From: Aphidius gifuensis
Lineage: Eukaryota > Arthropoda > Insecta > Hymenoptera > Braconidae
Assembly: GCF_014905175.1 (NCBI RefSeq)
Contig: NC_057788.1
Location: 9,548,001 to 9,612,000, forward strand
Length of the DNA: 64,000 nt
Direction: 5' to 3'
Position numbers and translations under genes: made by a program. The notes beneath the pieces were generated by a model, which saw nothing but the letters and a program-made list of their open reading frames with translations, was not told where the DNA came from and made no database searches. Position 1 is the first letter of the stretch. Each line of letters starts with the position of its first letter. Shown one piece after another: positions 26,401-41,400 of this stretch.

Positions 26401-29400
26401 TATTTGTATTGATATTTTATTTTTTATTTTAGGCTTCAGTTCATGCTCACCAAATCCGTGCAAACAAGATGGAATTTGCGTATCGTCACCACGAGGAGAA
26501 TCATCTTACTGCAAGTAAGTTAAAACAAAAAAAATAAAATAATAATATTTGAGTGGATTAATAAATTTATCAAGAGCATTTTTTTATTCATGTCATTGAC
26601 CTTAGTAAGTGCTGCATGTACAACATGTATCAATATTTTAATAGACAAATTGTCGAGTCAATTGTCACACAAACTAACGTGTCATGTGGTTATCGTAAAT
26701 TGTTTATATTATTAACGGATTATGCATGATAAAGCGTGGGATTTCAATAAGTAATTGAAGAAAAAAAAATATGAAATTTAAATCGTGACAGCCGCGCACG
26801 TGTCTTCAAAAAATACTGGCAACGAAAATTTCTCCAATAAAAATCTTACCACAGTCGGTAAAGTATTTTTCTGTAAAAAAAAATAATAGCTATTATAATT
26901 TTTTTCATTTACTTTGTGAAAGTTTGAAGAATTTTTTTCTAAATAATTTTCATAATTATTTTTTTGTTGATAAAATGTATATCTCTCTGAAATTCATTTT
27001 TAAATTAAAGAGAAAATGAACAATGTATATAATTTATGTATTTGTAACATACATTTGTGGTAATATTTAGTTTATAATTTCAACCGAGTTAATTGCTGTG
27101 TTGAATATAAGAGGTATGAATCTATTACCATTATATCTTTGCTCACAAAGATTTAATTTTTATATTATTTTTTGAAAATTTCTCTTGACTCTCACTCGTC
27201 CTTTCGGATTCTTTATAGTAACATTGCGACTGGTCCATTAGCACCGCGTAATTCTTCTTCAACCTGCACAACCACTAAAGCAATTTACAAAGGACCCAAA
27301 GCCTTCACTTTTTTTTTATCTCCTCTTTTTTTTTTAAATGTTTTTTCAATCACCTTTGTGCTCAATTTTTTTTTTTATAAATATTATTTTCGAATCACAA
27401 TATTTATTTCAATCAAAATGTAATCAATGTTTTTTATATAGAAAGTTAAATATTCAGCTTAAATTTAAATTTAATTACCAAAAAAAAAATTACCAAATCA
27501 ATAAATAATTGATATTTTGTTAAATTATAATTCTTTAAGCTTCGCAATGATATTATTCTCATTTGCACAATATAAGATTGATGAGATAAAATTTTTAAAT
27601 TTCATTTTTGAAATGCCTTAGGGATGATTTTGTAGAGGGTTGAAATGAAAAAAAAAAAAAAATGCTGGCAAGGGGATATATGCGCGCAGTTAACGCGTCC
27701 ATAATTCAATATAATAACAAATTTGTGCGATGGCCACTTGACAATATGGCCAAGTTGAATTCTATGTATATTTATCGATGATGAAACTGGACGTTATATA
27801 TTTTCTTCTCTTTTTATATTTTTTTTATTTTTATTCAACACACAGTGTACATGCCTCAGGGATGTCGCATCCATATTACAATAGAAACGACCCTTTACTA
27901 AATTTTAGCGCTTCGCACGCGTAAGGTCACGTGACCACTGATTTTCCCAGTATTTCCGCACTTAACCCCCCTTTACAATTTTTTTTTTTTTTAAATCAAA
28001 CAGCCTGTATCTTTCTGTCATTTCTATCATCGAGACAAGCCATAGTAAACATTTTTGTGTGGATATGCAACACTTTGCGGCAAAAAGATCAGAAATAATG
28101 CATGCACGTGTTCATGTCAACGAAAAAATTGTTATTCTTTAATTTTATTTTCTAAAAATATATAGAATATAACCCTTTCACATTGATATATATTTTATTT
28201 CTTGCTAAATAAATATCCAGTTGGTTTTACGTGAGGGGAATTCTGTAATATTTATCTCCGAATTTTTTTTTTTTCTATTATTTCGAAAATAATATAATAA
28301 TATTTGCAGAAATTTTTTTTGTAACTTTTTTTTTTTATATTGAGCCTGTTTTTTGACCAGCTCCATGAATACCAAATGTTGTATCTGTGGAATAAATAAA
28401 ATAAAAAAAAAAAAATTGCATTCATTATGATGGATAGCGATGAACGCCCTTTGAGCTTGAGTATCTTTTATTGTGTTTCATATACAAATTGTCGCATTGA
28501 ATAGAATGAATATGAAAAAAAAAAAAATATTATAATTCAAAACGAGAATATCAAAGTACTACATAATCTCATGAATATTCACCCTTATTTATAAAAGTGG
28601 CTGGTAGAGAAAAATATTTAGAAAACACTCGACTTTTTTTTTTATATTATTTTCTTTTTGGTACAATAACAGATATAAAAAAATGAACAAGTTATGATTT
28701 ATTTTTTTTGATTTTTTGTTGATTTTATTTGATTATTTGTGTAACAGCTGAATATGCGGGTAATTTTTTTATCGTTTTATCGGATTTTGTTGAATACTCT
28801 CGTCTCTCTAGTCTAAACTGGGTGATAGATGTCCAGAAGAGAACTTGATTTTTATTTTATTTATTTGTTTTTTATTTCCGTTGACTGTCTGTCTATCGAG
28901 TGACAGGGTAATGGCGTTCTGCAAACTCTCTCGTTGTCTGTCCGATTGATGCTCGACATTAGCGGCAAAATTGTTGCCCATGTGGCATCACTCGATGTCC
29001 CTTCTCATCTTTTTTTTTATTTCCTTTCATTTTGTTATTTTTTTTTTATTTTATATATATCTTAGCAAAGCAAGGACCGACAAAGGAATCCACCTAATCG
29101 TAAATTCTACTTACGAAAACAATTTTTAAAAATTTTACCATAAATCCTATATTTAATTTTATATATTTTGTAATAAAATAAAAAATATAAATATTATTCT
29201 GCTATTTCGAATGACTTTTAATATTCCAGAAAAACTAAGCGGGACGTCGAAAAAATTGTCCGGTTTGTTAGGGGGTCGCCCAGTGCGCGGAGTATTCGTC
29301 AACGGGGGGTCGAGAATATGACAAAGTTTTCGATATGGTTTGCGATGAAATAGCTTATTTTATTTTTTACTTCGTCATGTGAAATTTTGAAGGTAACTAT

Positions 29401-32400
29401 TAGAGATATGTAAAATGATTTAAGCGACAAATCGTAAGCACACGAACCTTTAAAAAATTGAGTTTATAATTTTCTCTTCATTTTTATGCTCGTGTGTGGT
29501 TAATTTTAATCAAGACACCCGCCAGCTCAAATTAAAATATAAAAAAAAAAAAAAAAATTAAACAACACACAAATTTTATAATGTAATATTTAAAATGGAC
29601 TTTTGTGTATGATGATTGTGTGTATTAGTTGAGGCCGCACCTAAAGATATAACCCAACGATGACGAAGGTTATGTACTGCTTGGTCTCCACTGTCAAAAT
29701 ATATACTTTTTATTTAGCGGTGATATCCCGCTGTGATTTCAACGCCGTGCGTCGTCACTTTCTGTCGAAGAATATTGTCTTCTTTGCCCCCTTAGGGTTT
29801 ATAATTTTTTTTTTCTTTAATATTATACAAGTATTCACCAATCAAATGACGTTTCAAATACTAATAGTCATCATACTCCTGACATGGCGTTAAAAAATAA
29901 GCAATTAATGTTCAAATTATGTATATGCGGGTTTTACAGTAAATAAATAAATATATTATTTATTTAATATAAAAAAATAACTTTGTATTGACCATGTGTG
30001 TAGGGATGCTCCATAAATTTGCAAACAGTATGTATATCTGTCTTTTGAATACATACACGTGTGCTTTGATAATTTTATATAATTAAAGTGATATCAGATT
30101 TGGCGTTAAAGCTCCAGAATGTAAATTTATTATGAATCTAAAATAAGGGCTGTTTGTGCTGGTATTAGGTGAAGTAGTAATAGTAGTCTAAATTGTAATT
30201 GTATGCTCAAAACAAAAATAAAAAAAAATACCACAATTGGCCCTGAGTTTATACTTTCTTTTATATATATTCGTGTGTGTCAATCCGACATCCGGTGAAT
30301 CCCCGGTTCATCTATTGCACAGATGGTCCTGTTTTCTCGCACGTGCACAATTCAATTTTTTTTTTGCCGCAGGGGTTGGCACTTTGCTTCTCTTGCACTA
30401 GCATCCCTTCATGGCTACTTCTATTCTTCTTCAAAAAAATCAACAATAATAATATCATTTTTAAATTACGGTATTATCCTTTTTAAAAATGTTGAGTTTT
30501 TAGTTATTGGATATATAGTTTTTTTTATAAGTATAAGGGTAAAAAAATAGATCAAATAAAATAATTTTTATTGAGCACCACTGTTTAAAAAACTGGCCCC
30601 CTTCTCTTTGGGCATTAATAGCGAGCTATAAATGTTCGGTCATGATCGGTAATCATCGGAACTGCGGGAGCAACGACGTATGTACTCAGAGATTGTGTCC
30701 TGGGCGCGCGACGTTCCCACGCCTTGTGCGCATGTGCAGGTGATCCCCACCTTCTGGGGGACAGGATTTTTTATTTATTATTTTTTATTATTTCTTTACT
30801 CTTCTGCTCCCCTTCGCCCCCCTCCCTTCCTTTTCATGAGCAACGTCATAAGTTCAGTTTGCTCCATTCTTCTGTCTTGTTGCACTGGCTGCACACGCTC
30901 TCAGTCTCACTTTCAATCTAAAAACACCATACCAGAATTTTTCATTCAACATTATTCTTTTATTTTTTAACTTCCTCTTTCTCTCACTCTAGGAATTTTT
31001 TTTGTGAATACACATATTAGGTAAAGCATTTCCGCAAGCATTGAACATCCAAGGTGTGGCTTTTTTGATTATAAGCAAAAAAAATAAATATAAAACAGGA
31101 AAAATTGTTGATAAAAATTGAATGATTTTCCGGTTGTTATGGTCAATTAGTTTTTTCATATTATTTGATAACACAATGGTAGATTAGAATGCAAAAATTT
31201 TCATAAAATAATATAATTTTAAATTTTGATCAATATTTTTTTTTTAAATGCAGAAAGTTTGGCTCAATTGTTGGCAAAAACCACGAGACGTATTTTTTTT
31301 TTTTTTTTTGTTCTTTTTTTATTGCAAAAGAGGATTATCGAGGTGGAATATCTTTCGAAGGTCGACGAGTTGTGTCTTTGTGAACACAAAGAAGTTTTTA
31401 AAAGGGGCACAAAACTTGCAGAAAAAAATAAATAAATATAAACTAAATATAAAAAAGGGTTTATAGATGTTATATTATGTGTGTAGTATGCAGAAAAACC
31501 AATGGCGAAAATGCGTCTCGAAACGGAGCATGCAAATTACAAACGGTAGGATCTTTTGCGCACCTACTGTATTGTCTCGCCGTTATTTACTCACGAACGG
31601 CACCGGTAGGCACTTTATAGGCAGTAGCATCAATGCTTCTTCCTTTTTATTTATTTATATATATTATTATTATATTTTTTTTTTACATCCCTTCTTCTCT
31701 ATACAACTTGTGAAATATATATATGAACCACCACATGTACCTGTGGCTGAAGAGGACCCCAAACAATAAAACCAAAAACGTGAAAAAAAAAAAGGGAATA
31801 CAACAGGAGAATATATAAAGAGACAACACGAGTGTTGTGTGTGCGCGTGCACTTTTTTTTTATCATAAAAAAAATATATTTATTTTTTCCATATATAAAT
31901 ATATATACACTTTTTTTTTTATTTTGTCTCTTCAATGCTACCTTTGCGCTTTCGTTGACGACAAGACGTTCTGCAAACTTTTGCGCAAACACCAAACTTC
32001 TGTCGTCCATATTTTTAAGGTTTTTTTTTTTTTTTTTTGAATATATTTTTTTAACCACTTGTCGAACAAACGTGCTTATTATTAGCATGAATATAATATC
32101 GAATACACAGAGTATTCTAAGAAAACTCTCCAGACTTTTTTTTTAGGTTCTCCAAAAAAAGTATTAAAAAAAAAAAAAAAATGTCACTTAGCATTTATTT
32201 TTAAATTAACACCTGCATTTTCTGGTTTTCATAAAAATACATATTTTTTTTTCTTAAGAAGTGCTGATTTCAAAATGAAATGATAGCCTTCCCTATACGA
32301 TGTGAATATTATATTTGGAATTTGCCATCACGTATATGTGGATGGTCGTCTTGTGGCTTCGTTAAAGAATGTGAGGAAAAAAAAAGTTAATGTTGTATCG

Positions 32401-35400
32401 ATATCTACGAGTTCTCTATGTATTTCTCGGTAATGTTAACTCATGCATATGCAGGTTAAATTGAAAATTGCATTAAGACTATAGATGTGATTATTCTTTT
32501 AAACATGAGGGTTATAACTTTGGCGCCGCGTGTGTGCACTCACATAATACATACAAATATTCAACGTGATCATTCGAGCTGAACCTGATTTTTTAAATTA
32601 CCCGGTTTTTATATATTGCAATCGATGCATAAATATATTACAAATAAATATTTAACATAAACAAATTTTTTAAATATTATTCGCTAATATATTTCGTTTA
32701 TTTTTCATTAAAAAAATATATATAAAATCAATCGGATAATTTATAATAATTAAGCATTTCATGTGAAAAAAAAAGACAAATAAATGAATTGAAAAAAAAA
32801 AAAAGACAAATTGGTAGTTGCCTCACAGCTGGTGCAGCGAAAAATGCTTATGTCTCAGACAATTGGACAGGGTAGTATTTTTTTCAACCTCCTTAATTTT
32901 TGCATATATATATTTTGCTAATTATCAAAAACAAAAAAAAGAATTAGTATGCTGTATTTATATTTAATTAATGTGTTTATATGTGTATGTATTTTTGATG
33001 TTGTGCTGATGCTCCAGTTAGGTAGGCCACACGTTGTGTTACATCAAAAAGTCTCAGTTAACATTAAGGGGGCGAAGAATATATATTCGAGATTCGACAC
33101 CTGCACACATATAAAAATCCCTGACATCTTTTCGATTCGTATATAATTGCCTGATGTGTGCTTCAATGTTTAAATATATTCACCAATTTTAAATGCTACA
33201 TGTTGCCCACTTGATGCAAACATTTTAAATAAATTTAAATTCATTTTTATATACACACTGCTTCTTGATTATTGAGATGAGACTTTATGCAAGGGTAGAT
33301 TTACAAGGATATATATTAAATAAAAATAAAAAAAAAGGTTAATGTTCATTTTGGATGCGTTGTTAGTTAGACCCTTGCTTGGCCATTGACGATGACCAAC
33401 TCGACCGTGCTGGAACGTGATGATTACATGTCGTTGAATATCCTCAGGCAGGTTCTATATATATTTCACGATGCTAAATCGTTCAACTCACCTCCGGCTG
33501 TGATTAGAGACATGAAATAAAAATTTAAAAAGAAAAAAAAAAACACCCTGTTCGACTATTTCTCTCCCTTTCTCTCCCTTCTCTTCTTTTTTTTGGGTGT
33601 TTTTTATTCCAATGCTTCTGTAACCCTTTTTTTTTTTTAGTTTTTTATTTATAAAACTTGAAATATTTATTACATAGTACTTCAAGATCGACATAGCCAT
33701 GTATTTCGATGATAATTTAAGGCTTCGATTCTTTTAGCTTAGTTTTGACTCACACTTTTAACCGACGAAATTCACATTTCCATCTGATGCGGGAATTAAA
33801 AAATTCAGACTCTTTTAATTCTTATAATTTTTATGTCTCTCGACCATAGATACTCTTCTGATTTTATATATAAATATATATTTATTTTTAATTTTTTTTC
33901 TTAGCTCAATAAAATATATATTTAAGGTACTTCCAAAAAAGCTTCTTCAGTGTGTCCATTTGTATTTTTTTTTCAGCTACTTTTTGTATACTGTTTCCCA
34001 GAGCAAAAAAAAAAAAAAAAATTGATGAAGAAGTTGCTTCTTGTGTATGAGATCGCGTGCCTGTATCGATATATGCAACATTTCACTTTTTCTTGTTCTT
34101 CGTTTGCACCCTAAGGATAATTCTCAACTACCGGCTACCAAATAATGCCCCGCAGACGCAGCCGAAACAAAATTCCAAGGCAATTCATTGAGTTTTGACC
34201 TCGAAGACCAATACGTGTCTATAAAATTTTTTTTGCATAACATCCCTTCAGGTTATTTCCCTTCAAAATGAAAATAAAAATTTCATATTTTATTTAATTT
34301 TTGACCTCTTCTTTCTTTCCTTTACTGATAAAAGACTTTATAAAAATATATAATATTCACGCGATGAGCGAATACCGATTGGAATCTCTCATATTCACCT
34401 GTTTTGCGTTATTTTTTAAGTTATGTATCTGTTTTTTCTTTCGGCTGTAAAAACCTGATTGTCCTTGTCCTTCGAATTGAAGCTTGAAAGGTAAAATAGG
34501 GAATACAAGAAGATATTGTCTCGAGAGAGAGAGAGAGCGAGTAAACGTGAAAGTATATTATGAAAGAAAAGAAATGAAATGAAAAAAAAAAATTAAATTA
34601 AAAGAGAAAGAAAAAGAAGAGGCTTGTTTGGTTGGGCGGTTGTTGTTGTTATTATTATTTTATGGGAGGGGGGTTATGGTGGGAGGGTTAAAGTGAGGTT
34701 ACGTCGGTCGGTCTACTCTAGACACCGAAACTGGACCCCTTGGATACACATACCGCATACCCGACAAGAACAACCTCCTCCTCGACGTGTTATTATAAAA
34801 AGCTTCAAGGGTTTGGGCTGCTCGATCTATACGAAAAAACAAAAAAAAAAAAAATCCTGCAGCTTTGTATTTTTTTTTTTTACAAAACAAGTTTGGTCAG
34901 CTTGTCCTGGATGATCATAAATTCGTCATTTTTATAATATTAAATCATAGAAAAGTATAGTTTTTAAATTTACAAACATATTGGCGCGCTACGAGCGCCT
35001 GTATCCATAATTTCTAAAATGTTTATTGTTTATTATTATCAGTAATGATCATTAAAATATATTTTACTTCTTCAAAATGTCCTTTATTTAATGGATATTT
35101 CAGAAATACTGTGCAACAAATATTTATTGTAAAAAAAAATATTGAAAATAAAAAGACTAGTGGAAAATTATAAAGTTAAAATTTTTTAAAAGTTGAAACA
35201 ATTTTTTTTACAATAAATATTTGTTGCACAGTATTTCTGAAAAATCCATTAAATAAAAAAGGACATTTTGAAGAAGTAAAATATATTTTTTTGTGGATTT
35301 CTACTGATGCATTTGTTTATAACAATAATAAACAATAAACATTTTATGTGTCGCGCGGTCTATCAAGCGCTCGTATATGTTACCGATTTAATCCTTCGAA

Positions 35401-38400
35401 GATCACTCTTTGTTTATTTGATTTATTTCGTTAGCAACAAAAAAACAAACTATGTCTCACTCACTCTTTTTTGTTTTTGTTTTTTTGTTGCTAGTGAAAT
35501 AAATAAAAAAATAATAGAAAAAGGCAAACAGAAAGAAATTCATATGAGAGTAAGTGATAGAAAAACAATGACCAATCAAATGTCCGGAAGACCGATGATG
35601 TTTGTCCTTTTTATATAAGGAAAATTAACAAATGACAATTAAATTTATTCAATTTATTTATTTCATTTTTATTTTTTTTTGTATGACGGAAAGAATTATT
35701 CAATTACACTTGAATTGTTTTTTTTTGTTTTGATTTTTTGCTTTACCTTTAACCTCGGAAGACATGTGTTTTATTTTATTTATTTATATATATTATTGGA
35801 TAGTTGTCCTTGTCTCTTTTTTCGCAGTGATGATACTTTCCGATTCTGCGGTCACGAGCTGATTTCTTGGCCATTATCGCGATTAGGCCCCCGAACGAGC
35901 TAGCTCGACCATCTTCCATATGCCGTCCGCCCCGACGATTATGGTAATGATACCTTGCAAACGGGATATATCGAAAAGTATTTTATTTTATTTTCATATA
36001 TTTATTATTTATCCTTTTTATCCTTTTTTTTGTTCTTATAAAAAAAATTTATATATGCTGTCGTTTTCTTTTTTTGTTTTTTTGGTTTATTTATATTTGA
36101 ATCCATCATATATTGTGTGTAAATGATAAAACGAGATCTTTAAATTGCGTCTCGATTTTGCACGAACGTGCATGACCTAATGAGAGTTGAAAAAAAATAA
36201 AATAAATAAATTAGAATGCAAAAAATTTTATGATAAATAAAAAAAAAGAATTAAATTTTCTCATAATTTCTTTTTAAAAAAATTTGATTGACCTAAATTT
36301 TATAAATTTTTTTCGTTAGTTCTTATCAAGTTTAGAATCTTACAGGTCGCACCCAAGAAATTGGCACAAGTAATTGTTGGAGAAAATTTATATACATTGG
36401 TATATCTCACAAAACGCGGTGTGTCACTTCTCGCATGGCTGCTTCATAAAACTGAGTGTATATACATAGAGTGCATACAGAGTCAAACTCGATACTTTTA
36501 TTTTATATTCTAATTTATTTATTTATATTTTATTTTATTTTTTATTTACTTTCCTTGTCTATGATGTGAGTAAGTTATACTCATGTGCACTGCGCATATA
36601 TGTGCAAGAGAGGACCGTTATCGTATCACGATATATACTTTGAAGTAAAATAGACAACAAGTAACACATATATAAAAATAAATATATAGAAAAAAAAAAA
36701 ATACGGGAGGTCGGGGCGAGGTCTGAGATGCTGGGTGAAAGCTTGAGAAACTTCTGTATACGTTATTTGTCCCAGTGAATCAGTCGAGGGTGGCTGACTT
36801 TACGCGTATGTTGCATTTCCGGTTTTTTGAATTTTTAAAAACTCATAAATTTGTCAAATAAAAAAATCATAATTTATTAATAAAACAAAAATTTTTTAAA
36901 TTTATATTAAATGTTTTTTATTTTTTCAACTAATTTAATTTAAATCAATTTTTTTTTTTTCGCTTTATTTTTATCGGAGAGAATTAATTGAGGTCGTAGG
37001 TGCATAATCGAACTCTAACGGTGGCCAAGACTTGACCGACTATTAATTGGACTTACATGAACTGACCCCATATATAGAAATTAAAAAATTTTAATTTCTT
37101 TTTATTCATTAAACATGTACTTGCAATTATGCATTTTTTTTTTTTTTTTTTGTTATGATTATATGCGAAGGTTATTGATTTAATTTTTTGAAAAAAAAAA
37201 AATGCATTTGTTGTTGCTAGTTGCAAATGAATAAAAAATAATTATTAAATACTTGTCATCTCCCACTACTGATTTTCCCACGCGTGTATTGATTCACATA
37301 TCATGTTTTTTTAAAAAAAAAATTATTTATCTTTTGTTTTTCCTTGTCAAAGCGTCCTGCCGTCTAGGATCGCATTGATAATCCGGTTTTTCAACTTTAT
37401 TAATCATCAGAAAATCTCTTTTCACATAAGTTTTATTTTAAAAACTAACATTTGTATTTTAAAATATTTTTAAAGTTCAAAAACATTACATAAATATTAT
37501 ATATAAAAAAAAAAATTATTTATATATGTATTTGCAAGAAAAAAAATAAAATACCTACATCTTGCAGTTCAAAGTTGTGAGTAAGATACAAAATTACCTT
37601 TTGTATATATATAAAAATCTAAAAAGAGTAAAAAAGAGTTAAAAAAAAAAAGTCGTATCTACAGAGAGTGGAGACGATGAAGGCCCCCTGGCACGACGAG
37701 AACTCTCCTTATGTAGGCTGACTCAGAAATTGTACCGAGAAAAGTACAACAAGAAACCAACATCCAGCTAGCTGCAAACAACCAATACAAATATCTCGAT
37801 TTGTGTCGTTGACTGTTGACGAACGCACAATCATTTGTGTTGCTAAAATGAGAAATAAAAAAATTTATCCTCTTCTTAACGTACCAAAAGAATTTAATTT
37901 ACTCAAAAAAAAAATAAAATAAAATAAAAAATTCATGAAATATCTAACCACCAAGAAAATTCCGTGGGAATAAAATATATTTTTTTTTAATCAAAATTAA
38001 AAACATTGATAAATAATTAACGCAAAAAAAAAATAAATAAAATTATCATTTATCATCAAATTTAAATGATTTTTTTTCCAATAAAAATAGCTTAAATAAA
38101 ATAAAATAATAGTTTTAAAGGTCAATGACAAAAGTTCAATTACTCTGTGTTTAATAATTTTTTTTTCTTTAATATATAATTTAATTCTCAACAAATAGAT
38201 GTTGACTTGGTCAAATGATTTTATGTCACGATCACGTGGCAATTGTTTTGTTGTAAAACGGATATATATTGTCAGAGGGGGTTGGGTTGATTAGAGGGGG
38301 TTGAATTGAGCATTGATTCTAGGTACAAGATCAGTTTTACCTTTGGGCTTTACATATATGAAGGCCGTGGAGGTCTATCGTGTACGTGATTGAACTTATG

Positions 38401-41400
38401 TATATGTATACAATTTACATGGCAATCGGTTGGCGTAATCACCGGGCACAGACCCCATCATACTCTCACATACATGATAAATAATATATATATAGTGTGT
38501 ACAATTTATACATGAAAAACCGGACGTATCTCACAACAACATATAGATATTTATTGCAACTTTATATTCGTTTTAGTATACGAGATCGTTAGTCTGGCTA
38601 GTTTTATGTATCCTCGATTTAACACCTTTAATTTTCTTCCGTATATCTTGTTGTCTCTCCCTGTCTCTCCCCGTCTCTCCCTGGTACCTGATAATAATAT
38701 ATTCATTATTATTATCAATAAATCAATTTAATTACTTTATTAATCTATTTTCGTTGTATTCAATTTTCAAATTAATAATCACTTTCTTTTATTTTGATTA
38801 ATTACAATTTAATTTAATGAATTTTTTTTCTTTTTCGTTAATTTAAATTTGATTTTTTTTCCATTATGATTTATGAGTTTTTAATAATTTTTTTTAGGAT
38901 GTCTGATATTTGTAGATGTTTTATCTACTATTGAGCCATGTGTTTATGATTATTCCTTTTTTTTTTTGAGTGTGTAATCTTTTGGTATGCATAGATGTCA
39001 ATGGGTTCCAAACAAACTAGCCGACCGCGACACAAACACATTTTACTATTTTGTATAATATTCGCTACCGCATGCCCTGGATTCCAACAAAACCAGGAAT
39101 TTCTTAAGGTTTTTTTTTAGCCTTATTCACTGGTCATTAACCCTTTTTGATTTATATATATCTTATATAATTTATTTCAATGAATTGAAAATTTTTTCGT
39201 TGATAAATTAATCGAGTATCTTGATTGATCTTATTTATAGTTTAAAATGATGATAAATTATTCTGGTATTTTTCATATAATATAAAATTAAATGTTTTAT
39301 TTTTTAAATTTAATTTCAATTTTTATATGAATGAACTTGTACTTGACTTCATTTACTTTAATATTCGCATACCTTTGTGGATAATTTAACGTCCGTTTTG
39401 CCATGCGAATAATGACCCTATCGTCGCGTTAAATTATACCATTATACATGATGGATATAAAGTAAATTTATTTTTAGAAAATGTGTGTGTATGAGTGACT
39501 AATTGTGTCCTTAATTTTAATATTATTCAATTTTTTTTTTGTACATATAAAACTCATTATCATAAACATGATACGATCCAATTTAATTTTTTCGAAAAAT
39601 ATAATCATTTTAAACTTTTTGATAATTAATTTTTTTTTTTCAATGAAAATATCAAGTTTGACAAGTTTAGGACAAGACTAAAATTATGTACCTGTAATTG
39701 ACTTGAAAAAAATGAATTTTAAAATAATAATAATAATTTGCATTTAGTTGGTAAACGAAATTTAAAATATAACCGCAAAAAGGTGGAGACGACGAAATTA
39801 GTCGGTGGCATAATAGTTTTATTTTTTTTTTTTATTTGAAATTTTTTTATATAATTTATTTAAATTATATAAGTTGAAAAATAAAAGTAGATAGTTTTAT
39901 TTTTTTATTTTTATTGTTTTATAATTTTTTAGTGTTGGTGTACTTGGTTCATGACCTAATATACAGTTAAAGTTGAGTCTCATTGACATGACAAGTTGTG
40001 AGGTCAAGCGATCATTCGATTCCCATAGTTTCTCATCCACCTACGTGCTTTTTGTCACAAAAAAAATTATCGTTGATATTTTTAAATAATTTTAAGTATC
40101 TTTTTTCTTTTCGTGTATATTGTTTTTGTTTAAAAAAAAAACATGTACATTTAAAAAAGCAAAAAGCACATTTAGAAAAAGAAAAAGAGAAATAATTTTT
40201 TTTATGATACTCATTATTCTTTGTCTCATTAGTCAGAGTCTCATGGATTTTAAGAAAATGAATGGGGAGACCTGTTGGTTTTATTTTTTTGTTTATTTTT
40301 TTATTCGTTGGGAGAGATATTGCACACGCAGGGCGACCACTTTAACGAGTGAGAGCTAAATAAAACCACGTTGCTCCAGATGTGAACACCAACAGTCGCA
40401 CCCTCGTAATAATAACCAAGACCTGTTGCATTAACTGGTAGCTCCATCACCCACAATATCAAAACGGAAACTACGCACTTGCTTTTAACATTTGGACAAA
40501 TTTCAAGAGTATATAGAAAAAATTTTTAAGAAAAAAAAATCAAGTCCGGGTTCACGTGACTATTCAAGGAAATAAAATTCAAAAAAAAATACATAAAATT
40601 AACGACAACACATGGTGCTGCTATAATATCTTTGACGTCATTAATATATTGTCAACAATTTATATTTTAATCTCTTGTCGTTTATCAAAACACTAGAAGA
40701 AAAATAAAAAAAATTTTTTTTAAATCAATAAAATATAAACTAATAAATTATTTTTTAAAAAATCTTTATATTATTTTTTCTTTCTGTTATTTTAATTTAC
40801 ATTTAACTATAAATCAAAAATACAAGACTGTGAGACTTTTATAAAATTATTTTAAAAAAATAATTTCGAGTTATTATCAAATCGAAATTTCGAAACTTAC
40901 TAGCGGTAAAGCATTAAAACAATTTCGATTGAGTGCATATAAGTTCACGGTATATCGGAATGAAAATAAATTGTACATAAATAAATTTAAAAAAAAAAAG
41001 TGATGAGACGAGATGATGCACATATATAGAACATGTACTGTATGATACATATGTCGGCACTTATTTAATTTTTTTGTAGAATACCCACACGTGGTCGACA
41101 GACGCGCGAACATTCGATATTTTCGCTGGCCTAATTGGAAGCCTCCTCGTCTCTTCATACACATCAACAGACAAAAAAATTATCGATGAATTTCTGATAA
41201 TTAACCCCACTATCATTCTCATTCAGACACTCATATCCACAAAAATCAATTTCACTCTGTTCGCATCTCTTCACGTCCAATCAAATCATTTATTTTAACA
41301 TATCAAAAAAATTTTTTTTCATTTTTATTCTCTTCATTTTTAACTGACATTTATTGAATTTCATCTGAGATCATTATGATCTTATGTTTAATAATTTTTT

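Larger units (their letters stand above)
8572..26432 (+). other. Notch intron 1 (17.9 kb)
   Basis: A very AT-rich intron with long A/T tracts. It contains foldback element copy 1 (12621-13234), repeat A copy A (20049-20673) and the antisense nested gene (22014-22693). Less AT-rich stretches at about 11100-11215, 17630-17760 and 24065-24160 are the places I would look first for conserved enhancers. CA and TTC microsatellites lie near 10290-10305 and 11845-11870. I see no other convincing exon. A minus-strand frame at 16802-16980 looks slightly protein-like but has no recognisable family. Confidence 0.9.

Noticed and set aside
31699..32088. 129-codon minus-strand open frame and overlapping plus frames
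   Set aside because: Poly-T/poly-A translations rich in F, K and I on both strands at once, the pattern of low-complexity DNA.
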